A DNA stretch of 64,000 bases from an uncultured Bacilli bacterium (GCA_934155645.1 CAKPHC010000003.1:105702-169701); one strand, 5' to 3'; shown: positions 1 to 9,193, counted from the first letter of the stretch. The notes: generated from the letters alone by a model not told the origin. Translations and numbers: made by a program.

Positions 1-528
1 ACTTTAAAAGGAAGAGTAATAAAAGGTTATGATATAGAAGGTACTAGACCTACTATGGATAGAGTTAAAGAATCCCTTTTTGCTATTATTCAAAATAAGA
101 TAAAAGATGCGATTTGCCTAGACTTGTTCGCAGGAAGTGGTAACTTAGGTATAGAATCCATTAGTAATGGTAGTAAGTACTGTTATTTGAATGATATTAA
201 TAGAAACTGTATCAAAGTAATTAATGAAAATGTAAAGACGTTTAATATCCAAGATAAAGTACAAATTATTAATAAAAAATGGGAAGATTGTCTAAAATAT
301 CTAAAAGAACAAGATGTAAAATTAGATTTAATATTTTTAGACCCTCCATATAAAGATGAGTGTTTAAATAATGTTATAGAAAAAATTACTAACTACAATC
401 TTCTAAATAACAATGGTTTAATAATCTGTGAAGTAAGTTCTAATTACATAAATGAATTTGATAATTTGGAAGAGTTAACTACAAGAAAATATGGAGATAA
501 GACAGTTATAATATTAAAAAATAAATAG
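1..528 (+). CDS. rsmD: 16S rRNA (guanine966-N2)-methyltransferase, 5' end outside window
   Basis: RsmD methylates G966 of 16S rRNA during 30S assembly, using S-adenosylmethionine. The reading frame is open from base 1 and runs through an internal ATG at 55, so the start lies before the window. The residues before that ATG (GTRPTMDRVKESLF) match the family's conserved RPT-DRV-E-LF segment. The SAM-binding motif reads LDLFAGSGNLGIES and the catalytic motif IV reads FLDPPYKDE. It ends with TAG. Family assignment rests on these three motifs in the expected order; only the short N-terminal portion is missing. Confidence 0.88.
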   Translation, partial: TLKGRVIKGYDIEGTRPTMDRVKESLFAIIQNKIKDAICLDLFAGSGNLGIESISNGSKYCYLNDINRNCIKVINENVKTFNIQDKVQIINKKWEDCLKYLKEQDVKLDLIFLDPPYKDECLNNVIEKITNYNLLNNNGLIICEVSSNYINEFDNLEELTTRKYGDKTVIILKNK

Positions 529-573
529 TGAAATATTTATTTTTTTTTGCTATAATTACAATAGGTGAAGAAT

Positions 574-1479
574 ATGATTAAACTTAATAACAAAGGATTT
601 GCGGTTTCTACCATTTTATATGGTGTTTTATCTTTAATTATTATTATTCTAATGCTTATTTTTGCAATAATGAAATCTAGTAAAGATATGAATCAAGAAC
701 TTATTAAAAGTGTTGAAGATAAATTAAATAAATGTGTATTAGATGAAGTAAAATTAGAAAATTGCTATTATAATGGTAGTAATTGTGACGCTAGTGAATA
801 TAATAGTTGTATTGGTAAGAAAACAGAAAGTTATTTACTAAAAGATAAAGTTAGAGTAGGTGACTTTGTTGATTATGATGCTGGTTTTTGGCCTACAACT
901 GAAGAACTTCCCGTTGATAAAAACTTTACTATGGGTGGATATAAAGCAGGAAGTAGTAGAAATAATAGTATTAATTGCAATAGTACTGATGAAAATAAAT
1001 ACAATGGTTGGCGTGTTGCAAGAATAGATGGTAATAATGTTATATTAATTCATGCCGGTACTCCAGCTTGTTACAATCAAATAAAAAATAGTGATTACTT
1101 AAAAGCAACCGCTGACTATCACTATTTAACAGGCTTAGGTGATGTATCTAACAATGCATATATAAAAGAAAACAATGTAATGGCGTACAATTGGAGTGCA
1201 TATGTTGATAAGGACTATGCTGTAACTGCTATAATGAGTAGTTATAATGATTTAGCTGGTGGACCATCTAATATAGTAATTGGTGCTGAATACTTTACGG
1301 CTGATCTTTGTTCAAGTTTAAGTTGTTTAATGGGCTTTGGAAAAAATCAAGAAAGAAGTACTTCATTATATTATGGATTAAGAGGAGTTCGACCTTTAGT
1401 AGTATTAAAAGATGATGTTAAAACAGGTGGTTCAATAACTAATACTTATGGTATGACAGAGTGGATTTTAGTAAAATAA
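574..1479 (+). CDS. surface protein with prepilin-like N-terminus and C-type-lectin-like tail
   Basis: About 301 residues. ATG 574 is preferred over GTG 565 because AGGTG lies just upstream. The N-terminus (KLNNKGFAVST then a long Ile/Leu run to about residue 33) looks like a class III prepilin signal with Gly-Phe processing, but lacks the usual Glu at +5. The C-terminal half contains GWRVARIDGNNVILI and ends near RGVRPLVVLK. This resembles the C-terminal domain of the large secreted protein at 62-64 kb (WRIVRINEDGSVRLI, VVRPVINLK), so the two probably share a ligand-binding fold. Unlike that gene, its 3' end is ordinary AT-rich DNA. Function unknown; likely displayed at the cell surface. Confidence 0.6.
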   Translation: MIKLNNKGFAVSTILYGVLSLIIIILMLIFAIMKSSKDMNQELIKSVEDKLNKCVLDEVKLENCYYNGSNCDASEYNSCIGKKTESYLLKDKVRVGDFVDYDAGFWPTTEELPVDKNFTMGGYKAGSSRNNSINCNSTDENKYNGWRVARIDGNNVILIHAGTPACYNQIKNSDYLKATADYHYLTGLGDVSNNAYIKENNVMAYNWSAYVDKDYAVTAIMSSYNDLAGGPSNIVIGAEYFTADLCSSLSCLMGFGKNQERSTSLYYGLRGVRPLVVLKDDVKTGGSITNTYGMTEWILVK

Positions 1480-1554
1480 TGTAAAAAGAATAAAAAAATA
1501 GTGAATCATTATAATTTTAATGATATATTTAAAATAGGAATAAGGAGTGGGAGT

Positions 1555-2487
1555 ATGAACGAAGAAAGAAAGAAAAAATTACGAAAGGTTATTAAATTCT
1601 CTTTAATAACAATATGTATTGTATTAGCAATATTTCTAGTATGTAACAATACAGCTCTAGCAGATGTTGGTAATAACAATAGATATGATGATGGTGGAGG
1701 AAGCGATAGCAGTGGTGGTTCTTTTGACTTAGGTTGGATTATTTATATCTTATTTGAATTATTTGGACCAATTCCAGGGATGATAATTCTAATTGCTCTA
1801 GTTGTAGTATTTATATGGGCTAAGAAAAAAGGCAAATTAGATAATTTCTTGAAGAACATAAATAACAACAATAGCAATAACAATACATCTAGTTCGAATA
1901 TAGCGGTTGGAGTAGATAATACTAGACAAGTAGCTGAAGAAATTAGAAAAATCGATCCAAACTTCTCAGAAGATAAATTTATCGGCTGGGCAAGAGAAGT
2001 ATTCGTTAAGATTCAACAAGCTTGGAGTGATAGAGATTGGAAGTTAATTCGTCCATTTGAAAGTGAAACTTTATTTAGTCAACATAGTGCACAACTTAAT
2101 GAATACATAAAGAACAATAAAATCAATAAGATTGAAAAAATCAACGTTAATTACTGTACTTTAAGAGATTTTAGAGTAGACGGTGATAAAGAAGTATTAA
2201 CTGTAGAACTACATGCGATTATGCGTGATTACGTAGTAGATGCTACTACTAATAAAGTATTAGAGAGTGACCCAAATAAAGATTGGCATATGAATTATTT
2301 AATGACTTTCAATCGTAAAGTAGGAGTTAAAACAGAAAAAGGAGTTAGTAACAAATCAACTACTAACTGTCCAAATTGTGGAGCACCAACTGAAATTACT
2401 TCAGCAGGTCAATGTGAATACTGTAAGAGCGTTATTACAACAGGTGAACACGACTGGGTATTAAGTGACATCACATCAATTAGATAG
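1555..2487 (+). CDS. TIM44-like domain membrane protein with C-terminal zinc ribbon
   Basis: About 310 residues. ATG 1555 follows AAGGAGTGGGAGT, a good ribosome site; the frame extends upstream without one. Residues 13-35 form a hydrophobic segment ending in ALA (signal or anchor), a Gly/Ser-rich stretch follows, and a second membrane segment lies near 59-92. After an Asn-rich linker comes a TIM44-like fold (GWAREVFVKIQQAWSDRDW, then ESETLF). The tail carries CPNCG and CEYC, a zinc ribbon. It sits 31 bp before an SPFH zinc-ribbon gene, a pairing that suggests a shared membrane role. No function is established from sequence. Confidence 0.65.
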   Translation: MNEERKKKLRKVIKFSLITICIVLAIFLVCNNTALADVGNNNRYDDGGGSDSSGGSFDLGWIIYILFELFGPIPGMIILIALVVVFIWAKKKGKLDNFLKNINNNNSNNNTSSSNIAVGVDNTRQVAEEIRKIDPNFSEDKFIGWAREVFVKIQQAWSDRDWKLIRPFESETLFSQHSAQLNEYIKNNKINKIEKINVNYCTLRDFRVDGDKEVLTVELHAIMRDYVVDATTNKVLESDPNKDWHMNYLMTFNRKVGVKTEKGVSNKSTTNCPNCGAPTEITSAGQCEYCKSVITTGEHDWVLSDITSIR

Positions 2488-2518
2488 ATGTAAATATATA
2501 TTAATTTAGGAGGAAATT

Positions 2519-3742
2519 ATGGGATTAATAAAAGCAGCAGTTGGAGCCATTGGTGGAACATTACATGAACAATGGCAAGATTTAATTAAATGTGAGGATA
2601 TGGGAAATGATATCCTAATGGTTAAAAAGACTACAAAAAGTGGTCAAATATCTAAAGGAAGTAGAATAATAGTAGGACCAAGCCAAGTAGCAGTTATCTA
2701 CGATTCAGGTAGAATACTTGATGCTACAGCAGAAGAAGGAGTATATGATTTTGATGAATCTTCATCTCCATCTTTCTTTGGTGGTAACTTCGGTGCCGTA
2801 TTTAAAGAAATGTGGCAAAGATTTACATATAATGGAACACCTGCTAAAGAACAAGCAGTATTCTATTTCAATACAAAAGAAATATTAGATAATAAATTTG
2901 GTACAGCAACACCAATACCTTTCCAAGATTGGTCACATGCTATCCCAAATCAAATGACAGGTACTCTTGCACCTATGGGAGTTAAAGTTAGATGTTATGG
3001 TAAATATACATTTAGAATTGACCCTGAAAAAGTAGATGTATTTATGAGAAATCATGCTGGTACAGCAGATGTTGTAACTAAAGATTTATTAGTAAATCAA
3101 ATGGATTCAGAAGTAAAGGGTGCTTTCCAAAACGTATTAAATGAATTAGGAAATAGTAATCATAAAGTACCAGTATTAGAGTTACCTAGTAATACTGATG
3201 AAATCAAAAAGATTATGGATGAAAAAGTATTTGATGAACCTATTAGAGCTAGAGGTATCAAATTAGTAGGATTCACAATTGAATCAGTATCATTAGATGA
3301 AGATAGCGATAAGAAGATTTCTCAATACGAAATGAGTTCAAATGCATTTATGCAACAAGGTGCAATTATTGGAGCAATGAGTGATGCTGCTAATAATGCT
3401 AATGGTGCAGCTAATGGATTTATGGGAGTAGGTATGGTAAACATGGCTACAGGAACTAACATGATGGGTCAAGTATCTAATAATGCTTTCCAAGCTCAAG
3501 GTGCTTCATCAGTGGCTGCAACTCCAGTAGATCCATATGCAAGACCACAAGAAGTAAAAGAAGAAGTTTCAACTTCTGCACCAGCACCAGAAAAAACAAT
3601 ATGTACAAATTGTGGTAAAGAAGTAGTTGGAAAATTCTGTAGTGAGTGCGGAACTCCAGTTCAAGTAGTTAAAAAATGCTCTAATTGTGGTATGGAAGTA
3701 CATGGTAACTTCTGTGGCAATTGCGGAACAAAAGTAGAATAA
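2519..3742 (+). CDS. SPFH-domain protein with two C-terminal zinc ribbons (YdjI/COG4260-like)
   Basis: 407 residues, started by AGGAGGAAATT-ATG. The N-terminal ~290 residues read as the bacterial 'virion core protein'/SPFH family (start GLIKAAVGAIGGTLHEQW). A Gly/Ala/Met-rich linker follows. The end has two zinc ribbons, CTNCG-CSECG and CSNCG-CGNCG. Relatives such as Bacillus YdjI form membrane-associated assemblies linked to envelope stress (family knowledge). Its upstream neighbour is a TIM44-like membrane protein that could anchor it (inference). The two genes are likely one operon, closed by a hairpin at 3751. Confidence 0.75.
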   Translation: MGLIKAAVGAIGGTLHEQWQDLIKCEDMGNDILMVKKTTKSGQISKGSRIIVGPSQVAVIYDSGRILDATAEEGVYDFDESSSPSFFGGNFGAVFKEMWQRFTYNGTPAKEQAVFYFNTKEILDNKFGTATPIPFQDWSHAIPNQMTGTLAPMGVKVRCYGKYTFRIDPEKVDVFMRNHAGTADVVTKDLLVNQMDSEVKGAFQNVLNELGNSNHKVPVLELPSNTDEIKKIMDEKVFDEPIRARGIKLVGFTIESVSLDEDSDKKISQYEMSSNAFMQQGAIIGAMSDAANNANGAANGFMGVGMVNMATGTNMMGQVSNNAFQAQGASSVAATPVDPYARPQEVKEEVSTSAPAPEKTICTNCGKEVVGKFCSECGTPVQVVKKCSNCGMEVHGNFCGNCGTKVE

Positions 3743-3750
3743 TTTAAATA

Positions 3751-3776
3751 AAAGACCAATCGGTCTTTTTTCTTTT
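3751..3776 (+). terminator. intrinsic terminator after SPFH gene
   Basis: Stem AAAGACC / GGTCTTT with loop AATC, followed by a T run. It ends the TIM44-like/SPFH operon. Confidence 0.85.
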
Positions 3777-3831
3777 AAAAAATCTTTGAAAAACAAATAA
3801 TTATGATATAATGATAATAGGGTGATGTGTG

Positions 3832-4677
3832 ATGGAGCGTAAAGACCGCGATACAAGTTATTCAAACTTTGTTATGAAACTTATGTTAGTATGTACAATT
3901 CTAATACTAGGAAGTGCTATTATTTTTTCTTTTAACAGTGCTTTAAAGAAGGATAAAAAGGATAACAAACAAGAAGAAGAACTTACTAGTGAAGAGAAAC
4001 TAATAAATAAATTATATGGATACGTTACATTTGGACGAGATGAACAATTAATGAATTATTTTTATCAATTTAAAGAATTGACTACCGACACATTTGAAGG
4101 ATTAGAAAAAGTAAAATATGCTTTCAACCTTTTAGAAGAAGATAAATTAAATAAAATAGATGATAAAACTTATTCTATTGATGCAGATATATATAACGGC
4201 TATATTAAAACTATGTTTGGCGAAAACACAACATACGACAATTCCAAAGAAGTTAGTATCTTCACTAATAAAATATTAAAAAATAGTATAATGACAATAA
4301 GCTTTGATAAAGAAAAAAATCAATATATAATTAGTAGAATTAATGGTTTTAAGAAAACAAATGAACAAATAAAACCTTTCTATTATAAATTAGAAGATTA
4401 TAATATTGATAACGCTAACAAACAAATAACAATTAATGAGAAGTTTATATTTGTTGAAAAGGAAATATCTGAAAATGGAAAGGATATTACTGGAATCAAT
4501 ATTTATAAAGACATATATCACGAAAAAATACTTAAAAGTATAGATTATCCAAGTACTAGTCAAATTGAAAAATTTAATTATAATGACTATATAAAAGACG
4601 GTGGTTCTATTACTTATACCTTTAAGCTAGATAATAACAATAATTATTATTTTTATAGTAGTAACATTAATGAATAG
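3832..4677 (+). CDS. membrane-anchored protein of unknown function, paralogue of 9194-10183
   Basis: About 281 residues. ATG 3832 is chosen because AGGGTGAT lies six bases upstream; GTG 3829 would be too close. One transmembrane segment lies at about residues 15-36 (FVMKLMLVCTILILGSAII), then a Lys/Glu-rich linker and an extracytoplasmic domain. It shares with the protein at 9194 the string YDNSKEV and a similar end (KDGGSITYTF here, EKGSIYKYTF there, both before a Tyr-rich stretch), so the two are paralogues. No known family recognised. Monocistronic, with a hairpin terminator across its stop codon. Confidence 0.6.
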   Translation: MERKDRDTSYSNFVMKLMLVCTILILGSAIIFSFNSALKKDKKDNKQEEELTSEEKLINKLYGYVTFGRDEQLMNYFYQFKELTTDTFEGLEKVKYAFNLLEEDKLNKIDDKTYSIDADIYNGYIKTMFGENTTYDNSKEVSIFTNKILKNSIMTISFDKEKNQYIISRINGFKKTNEQIKPFYYKLEDYNIDNANKQITINEKFIFVEKEISENGKDITGINIYKDIYHEKILKSIDYPSTSQIEKFNYNDYIKDGGSITYTFKLDNNNNYYFYSSNINE

Positions 4678-4699
4678 AGGAGTAACCTCTATTTTTTTT
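4675..4699 (+). terminator. intrinsic terminator
   Basis: Stem TAGAGG / CCTCTA, loop AGTAA, then seven or more T. It overlaps the stop codon of the upstream gene and lies tail to tail with rnhC. Confidence 0.8.
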
Positions 4700-4714
4700 A
4701 AAAATAAAAAGAAC

Positions 4715-5623
4715 TTAAAATATACAAGTTCTTAATATTCTTTCAGTATTTTTAAAATTTAATTTTGCTATTTCATTAAGTTTTTCTTTTCCATATTTTT
4801 CTACAACTTCCATACCAATTTTATCAACCATATCACCAGCGCCTTTAGGAAGAGGTATATGTAGTGAATCACTTAATTTATCAAATTCTTTTATAAAGAT
4901 ATAACGACTTATAATTGATGCTGAAGCAACGGCTAGGTTTTTATCTTCTGCTTTAGTCATAAAGGTAATACCCCTTTGAACATTAGGACTTTCTTTAATA
5001 TAGTCATAATATCTTGCTTCTCTTGCAAATTCATCAACTATTATATAATCATAATGTTCATTTACTGTGTGAACCATTTCAAATAAAACTTTATTATGCA
5101 TAATTGCTTTAATTTTATTTATATTATATGAGCTATTATATCTAGCATTGTATTCACTGTTATTTAGAATAATGCTTTTATATTGAACCTTTTTAATAAG
5201 TTCAGGTGCTATTTTTAGTATTTTATTATCATCTAATTTTTTAGAGTCTTTAATTCCAAGTGATTCTAAAAATGGAATATCTTCTTTTTTTACAAAGCAA
5301 CTTGTAACAACAATAGGACCAAAGTAATCGCCAGTACCAACTTCATCTGAACCAATAGAGGAACAATTATAGTATTTTTTCAAAGTATCTTTAGATTCTT
5401 CTTTTTTATCACTTTGTCCATCCATTTCTTTCCACATAGTAGCGTCTACATCAGCACTAGATCCTTGAAACATAACTTTACCTGATTCATACATAGTTAT
5501 AACAGTATCTTCATCTTGTGCTTGAAATACAACATAAGGTATTACTTTGTCTCTTTTTTTGTTAGCGTAGTATTTAATCATCTTTTCTTTTGTTTTATCA
5601 CTTACTCTAATAACAACGTTCAT
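4715..5623 (-). CDS. rnhC: ribonuclease HIII
   Basis: 302 residues. RNase HIII removes RNA from RNA/DNA hybrids. The N-terminal ~80 residues form the TBP-like substrate-binding domain typical of HIII rather than HII. The catalytic domain begins with IGSDEVGTGDYFGPIVV, giving the Asp-Glu-Gly pair of the active site, and later has IIVDEFA with another acidic residue. ATG is preceded by GAGGTGA. The last codons lie inside an inverted repeat (AAGAACTT...AAGTTCTT, 4709-4733) followed by T-rich DNA on the minus strand, which probably terminates this transcript. Confidence 0.93.
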   Translation of the reverse strand: MNVVIRVSDKTKEKMIKYYANKKRDKVIPYVVFQAQDEDTVITMYESGKVMFQGSSADVDATMWKEMDGQSDKKEESKDTLKKYYNCSSIGSDEVGTGDYFGPIVVTSCFVKKEDIPFLESLGIKDSKKLDDNKILKIAPELIKKVQYKSIILNNSEYNARYNSSYNINKIKAIMHNKVLFEMVHTVNEHYDYIIVDEFAREARYYDYIKESPNVQRGITFMTKAEDKNLAVASASIISRYIFIKEFDKLSDSLHIPLPKGAGDMVDKIGMEVVEKYGKEKLNEIAKLNFKNTERILRTCIF

Positions 5624-5695
5624 ATTTATGCGTCACCTCACATTAATTATAACAGAGATATTTAATAGAAAAAAGAAAAAAATTTATTTTTGATA

Positions 5696-5724
5696 TTGCC
5701 TAACTTAAAATAATATGTTATTAT
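5696..5724 (+). promoter_or_regulatory. promoter of the tRNA-Met/tRNA-Leu pair
   Basis: TTGCCT (5696-5701), 17-base spacer, TATTAT (5719-5724). The first tRNA starts 12 bases after the -10 box. Confidence 0.55.
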
Positions 5725-5735
5725 TAAAAAGTCAT

Positions 5736-5812
5736 GGACCCTTAGCTCAGTTGGTTAGAGCATCCGGCTCATAACCGGACGGTCATAGGTTCGAGTCCTA
5801 TAGGGTCCACCA
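5736..5812 (+). tRNA. tRNA-Met (CAT), possibly tRNA-Ile2
   Basis: 77 bases including an encoded CCA. The acceptor stem is GGACCCT / AGGGTCC, the anticodon arm TCCGG-CTCATAA-CCGGA and the T arm ATAGG-TTCGAGT-CCTAT. Anticodon CAT. The G1-C72 pair argues against initiator tRNA. It could be elongator Met or a lysidine-modified Ile tRNA, which the sequence alone does not settle. Confidence 0.93.
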
Positions 5813-5820
5813 TTTATTTT

Positions 5821-5904
5821 GCGGGTATGGCGGAATTGGCAGACGCACTAGACTTAGGATCTAGCGCCTTAGGCATGCAGGTTCAACTCCTGTTACCCGC
5901 ACCA
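5821..5904 (+). tRNA. tRNA-Leu (TAG)
   Basis: 84 bases with a long variable arm, as expected of a class II tRNA, and an encoded CCA. The acceptor stem is GCGGGTA / TACCCGC. The anticodon arm is CTAGA-CTTAGGA-TCTAG, giving anticodon TAG. It lies eight bases after the upstream tRNA, so the two form one transcript. Confidence 0.95.
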
Positions 5905-5945
5905 CTAGAGAATCTGTTCGAAATATTTGAACTTAAAATACAGTT

Positions 5946-5972
5946 TCAGTCTGAAATATGACTGATTTTTTT
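5946..5972 (+). terminator. terminator of the tRNA transcript
   Basis: Stem TCAGTC / GACTGA followed by seven T, about 40 bases after tRNA-Leu. The next ~150 bp hold only a promoter (TTGACA 6119, TATGAT 6141) for the next gene. Confidence 0.75.
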
Positions 5973-6174
5973 ATGTGAATATTCCGCTTTTCTTTTATTA
6001 ATTAATGAATTGAAAAGTAAAACATCTAATCCATTTCAAACATATCTATTATTGTTATAATAAACGCTTATTCTAAACATGAAAAACTATATTAATTCAT
6101 GATAATTTGAATTAAAAATTGACAAATCTAAAATAAATGATATGATAAATAACGATTTAAGGGGGGATATGTGT

Positions 6175-7302
6175 ATGGAAAAAACAGCAATATTAGATGA
6201 AGAAAAAATAGAAAAATTAATAGAATATTATAAATATAAAGGTTTATTAATAGTAGGACTTAATGATTCGCAAGGAGTAAACACGACGTCTACTTTTTTT
6301 AAAAAGGGATTGTTAGAATACTTAGCAGCAACATTAACAAGTGATGAACTAACACCAATAGTTATTAATGCTTTTTCACTTACTATGAATAAAGCTGAAC
6401 ATATTGATTACTTTTTAAAAAACAATTTAAATTTAGAAGAAATAAAGTTATCGCAAATATATAGTGTTGTTAGTGCCTCAGAAAAAGTTATGTCAGATCT
6501 TAGATTACCACGATTCTTAGGCCAAATAGGCAATGTTTATAGATTAATTTATACACCTCAAAAGGGTGATGAAGATATTTATATATCTACTTCATTAAAA
6601 GAATCACAAGAACCAGTAATGATATACTCAACAGGTGTAAACAATCTGATGAGAGAGGTAGGATCAAATCCGTTTGGAATAAAAAAAGCCTATAAAGCAA
6701 GAAATGAAAAGCCAAATTATTATTATACTTTAGAGAAAGCTACTAATCCACAAACCTTGAAAAAAGTTATGGATGCTATAGAAAGAAACTATAATACCAT
6801 TTTAGGAATTAATTCAAAAACTGATATTTACACATTAGGTGCATATATTCCAAAATCTTTACAGAGTGAAGAAATGGATGTATTTAAAGATTTAATAACT
6901 GCTTACAATGAAGGAGTAATTAATTTGTGTAAGCAATATGGTATTACATTTGTTGATACAGAAGAAATTGGGAAAAAGTATAATAATAGTAAAAGTAACT
7001 TTCATATATCTACTGCAGGACACAATGCTTTAGCAAATTATATATTAGAATACATGTACCACAACAGATTTGAATCTGACAATTCTGCTAAAAGGGAAAA
7101 TGTAAATTTAACCGAAATAACAAATGGCGGAGTAGAAGGTGTTATAAAATCAACTTTATACGATTATGAGCAAAGTTGTAAAAAGGCAAGAGAACTATCT
7201 GGTTATGCTAGCAAAAGAGAAAAAGCAATTTCCGAGGAGCACAAAAGAGAGACTGAAATATTTCAAAAAGTATTAACTAAAAAAACGAAAACTCATTTTT
7301 AA
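6175..7302 (+). CDS. SGNH/GDSL-hydrolase-like protein
   Basis: 375 residues from ATG 6175, eight bases after a GGGGGG ribosome site; ATG 6169 is too close to it. The block order fits a divergent SGNH hydrolase: VGLNDSQG (nucleophile Ser block), STGVNNLMREVG (Gly/Asn block) and NFHISTAGHNALANYI (catalytic His block with the usual GH-A-A-YI continuation). There is no signal peptide, so it would be cytoplasmic. Substrate unknown. It opens an accessory-looking stretch after the tRNA genes. A Lys/Glu-rich tail follows the His block. Confidence 0.55.
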   Translation: MEKTAILDEEKIEKLIEYYKYKGLLIVGLNDSQGVNTTSTFFKKGLLEYLAATLTSDELTPIVINAFSLTMNKAEHIDYFLKNNLNLEEIKLSQIYSVVSASEKVMSDLRLPRFLGQIGNVYRLIYTPQKGDEDIYISTSLKESQEPVMIYSTGVNNLMREVGSNPFGIKKAYKARNEKPNYYYTLEKATNPQTLKKVMDAIERNYNTILGINSKTDIYTLGAYIPKSLQSEEMDVFKDLITAYNEGVINLCKQYGITFVDTEEIGKKYNNSKSNFHISTAGHNALANYILEYMYHNRFESDNSAKRENVNLTEITNGGVEGVIKSTLYDYEQSCKKARELSGYASKREKAISEEHKRETEIFQKVLTKKTKTHF

Positions 7303-7382
7303 AATCAAAAGTATAATAATTATAAGGTAATATTAAATCAAAAAAGATTTAATTTGTTAGATAAAAGTATAAATTAATTTTT

Positions 7383-7540
7383 TTGACAATATTAATAATT
7401 TATGCTATTACTGGTTTGTAAGCAAAAAAACTTGCATATAATAAAAAAAGGATACATTTGATTACCCAAATCAAATGCAATCCCTTAATGGATGTGCATC
7501 TGAAATCACGTAGTTGTGAAATCAGATGCTTTTACTATTT
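7383..7540 (+). ncRNA. structured intergenic region, candidate small RNA
   Basis: The 424-bp gap between the SGNH-like gene and the next CDS holds a clear promoter (TTGACA 7383-7388, 17-base spacer, TATTAC 7406-7411). After it come hairpins: GCAA/TTGC near 7422, CATTTGATT/AATCAAATG near 7456-7480, and GCATCTGA/TCAGATGC at about 7497-7534, followed by TTTT. A short open frame (7458-7658) crosses the hairpins but has no ribosome site. The likely product is a non-coding RNA ending near 7540. Not a known Rfam family that I recognise. Confidence 0.35.
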
Positions 7541-7726
7541 TAGGAGTAAAAAAATTACCACTAAGAATAGGAGTAATACTATAATAAATAGAGAAAGTTC
7601 TCTTTTTGTCACAATAATCATTTGTTCAAAATGTAAAAGATTAATATTAAATTTATAAACTTGTTCAGGAATCGACGTATAATGGAAAATATATGATACA
7701 ATAGTTACACAAAAGGAGGCTTTTGT

Positions 7727-8335
7727 ATGAATTTAAAGGAGAAACTACTGGAAACTAAAAAGAAACTTTTCTTAAAAACGTTGCTTGTTTCTAAGAAATT
7801 AGAATCCGAAACCGTATTGGAAAACCATCCTGTCGGTAATCAAAATATATATAGGCTATATTTTGTGAACTATCACAGAATTGGAGAAAACTACGGAAGA
7901 GAAGATTACAATATTGGCGTGATAAACTGGCCTTGTAAGCCTTTTATGTTTCCAGAAGGTATGCCTAGGGAAGAAGGCTTTAAAGTACTATCATATTTAA
8001 CTGATTTTATTGAAAAAAGGGACGATATTGAACCGTGTTCTATGAAATCCGTTAGAACTCTTGATAGCGCTTTGAATTTAGAAAGATTTGGATTTAAAAG
8101 AATTGAAGAAGAAGACGAAAGTAAAATTTTAGACTTATTTACAATTAACGGAAGGGTATCTCTATTTAAAGAAAGCAAACTATATTCAAGATATTTTGAG
8201 TGGTATGTTGAGGATGTCACTTTAGAAGAAGTAACAGGCATTTATGCAAAGTACAATATGAAATTTAGTGATATTGTATGGCTTGACCAGCAAAATAATA
8301 AAGAATATTCAAAGGTTTTAAGAAAGAAAAAATAA
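7727..8335 (+). CDS. hypothetical protein
   Basis: 202 residues, started by AAAGGAGGCTTTTGT-ATG. Soluble, with a Lys-rich N-terminus and aromatic-rich centre (YRLYFVNYHRIGENYG, INWPCKPFMFPEGMPREEG). I recognise no family. It has its own upstream promoter-like TATAAT region near 7680 and a strong terminator at 8366, so it is probably monocistronic. Possible accessory gene, since its neighbours on both sides are also unassigned. Confidence 0.6.
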   Translation: MNLKEKLLETKKKLFLKTLLVSKKLESETVLENHPVGNQNIYRLYFVNYHRIGENYGREDYNIGVINWPCKPFMFPEGMPREEGFKVLSYLTDFIEKRDDIEPCSMKSVRTLDSALNLERFGFKRIEEEDESKILDLFTINGRVSLFKESKLYSRYFEWYVEDVTLEEVTGIYAKYNMKFSDIVWLDQQNNKEYSKVLRKKK

Positions 8336-8365
8336 TTGCTTTTATAGTTAAATAAAACTATTCTC

Positions 8366-8400
8366 AAGCAAGTTAGATGCGTCTAACTTGCTTTTGTTTT
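8366..8400 (+). terminator. strong intrinsic terminator
   Basis: A 12-bp perfect stem AAGCAAGTTAGA / TCTAACTTGCTT with loop TGCG, then TTTTGTTTT. Confidence 0.9.
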
Positions 8401-8504
8401 ATAGAAAATTCATGAGTTACATCGGTTATAAGTAGTAATAACTATTTTTTAAAATATTCTAATTTTTATACAAATAAAAAGAACTTATTCAAAGTCCTAT
8501 TCTA

Positions 8505-9062
8505 TTAATTGTTTAATTTTGTAGGCAAATCTTCTTTTTGAATTATTGTAACATTATCCAAATTAAAATCTATTTTTGCGTAATAATGTTCTGCGTTAAA
8601 AGAGTATGTATAGTAAATAAAAGCATTATCTATTCCCATAATTCTATCTATATTGCCAGTAGTATTATTTAACATCTTATTTAAATCTCCAGTATCAATT
8701 ATATTTCCGTTAGATAAGTCATACGATGCTGGGTTATATCCTAAAATATATATTTTGTCATCAATCCAACAAACAAATCTACTTTCTATGATTTCACCAT
8801 CTGGGAACGAAAACTGTCTTTTATAATAGTTATCTTGATTGTTTTTGTAAATGGAATACGTTTCAAGCTCTGAATATTTATTTTCACGTACCAAAACATA
8901 TTGATTGTGACTTGACATTACATCGAGTTTTTCAATATTCACATTATTACTATTTTGTTTTGTATCGTTATTGCTTTGATTAGTATATATCTTTTTGAAA
9001 ATAAAAAAGCTACCTATTATGATTACAACTAATATTAAAAAAACAATATATTTATTTTTCAT
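8505..9062 (-). CDS. membrane-anchored hypothetical protein
   Basis: 185 residues from the ATG at 9062, which has GAGGTGG upstream; an in-frame GTG at 9071 overlaps that site. The N-terminus is a membrane anchor (YIVFLILVVIIIGSFFIF) and the rest an extracytoplasmic domain with a Ser/Asn linker. Strings such as ICWIDDKIYILGYN-type beta strands (here FVCWIDDKIYILGY) suggest a small beta-propeller or solute-binding shape, but no family is recognised. Transcribed against its neighbours, with no obvious operon partner. Confidence 0.6.
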   Translation of the reverse strand: MKNKYIVFLILVVIIIGSFFIFKKIYTNQSNNDTKQNSNNVNIEKLDVMSSHNQYVLVRENKYSELETYSIYKNNQDNYYKRQFSFPDGEIIESRFVCWIDDKIYILGYNPASYDLSNGNIIDTGDLNKMLNNTTGNIDRIMGIDNAFIYYTYSFNAEHYYAKIDFNLDNVTIIQKEDLPTKLNN

Positions 9063-9193
9063 AAAGTCCACCTCATATTCATTATATCACAATCAAAAAG
9101 CAAAGCACCAAGTAAAAATTTGTCATTTGGTCTATTGTAAGATTAATCCTTAAATGTTATAATTGATATAGTTATAATAGGTAGGTGTTTATT

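Noticed and set aside
565..1479. Second DGR target
   Set aside because: The protein fold looks related, but its 3' DNA is ordinary AT-rich sequence without C/T-ending variable codons or a repeat copy.
7458..7658. 66-codon open frame
   Set aside because: No ribosome site, and it runs across hairpins of a structured region.
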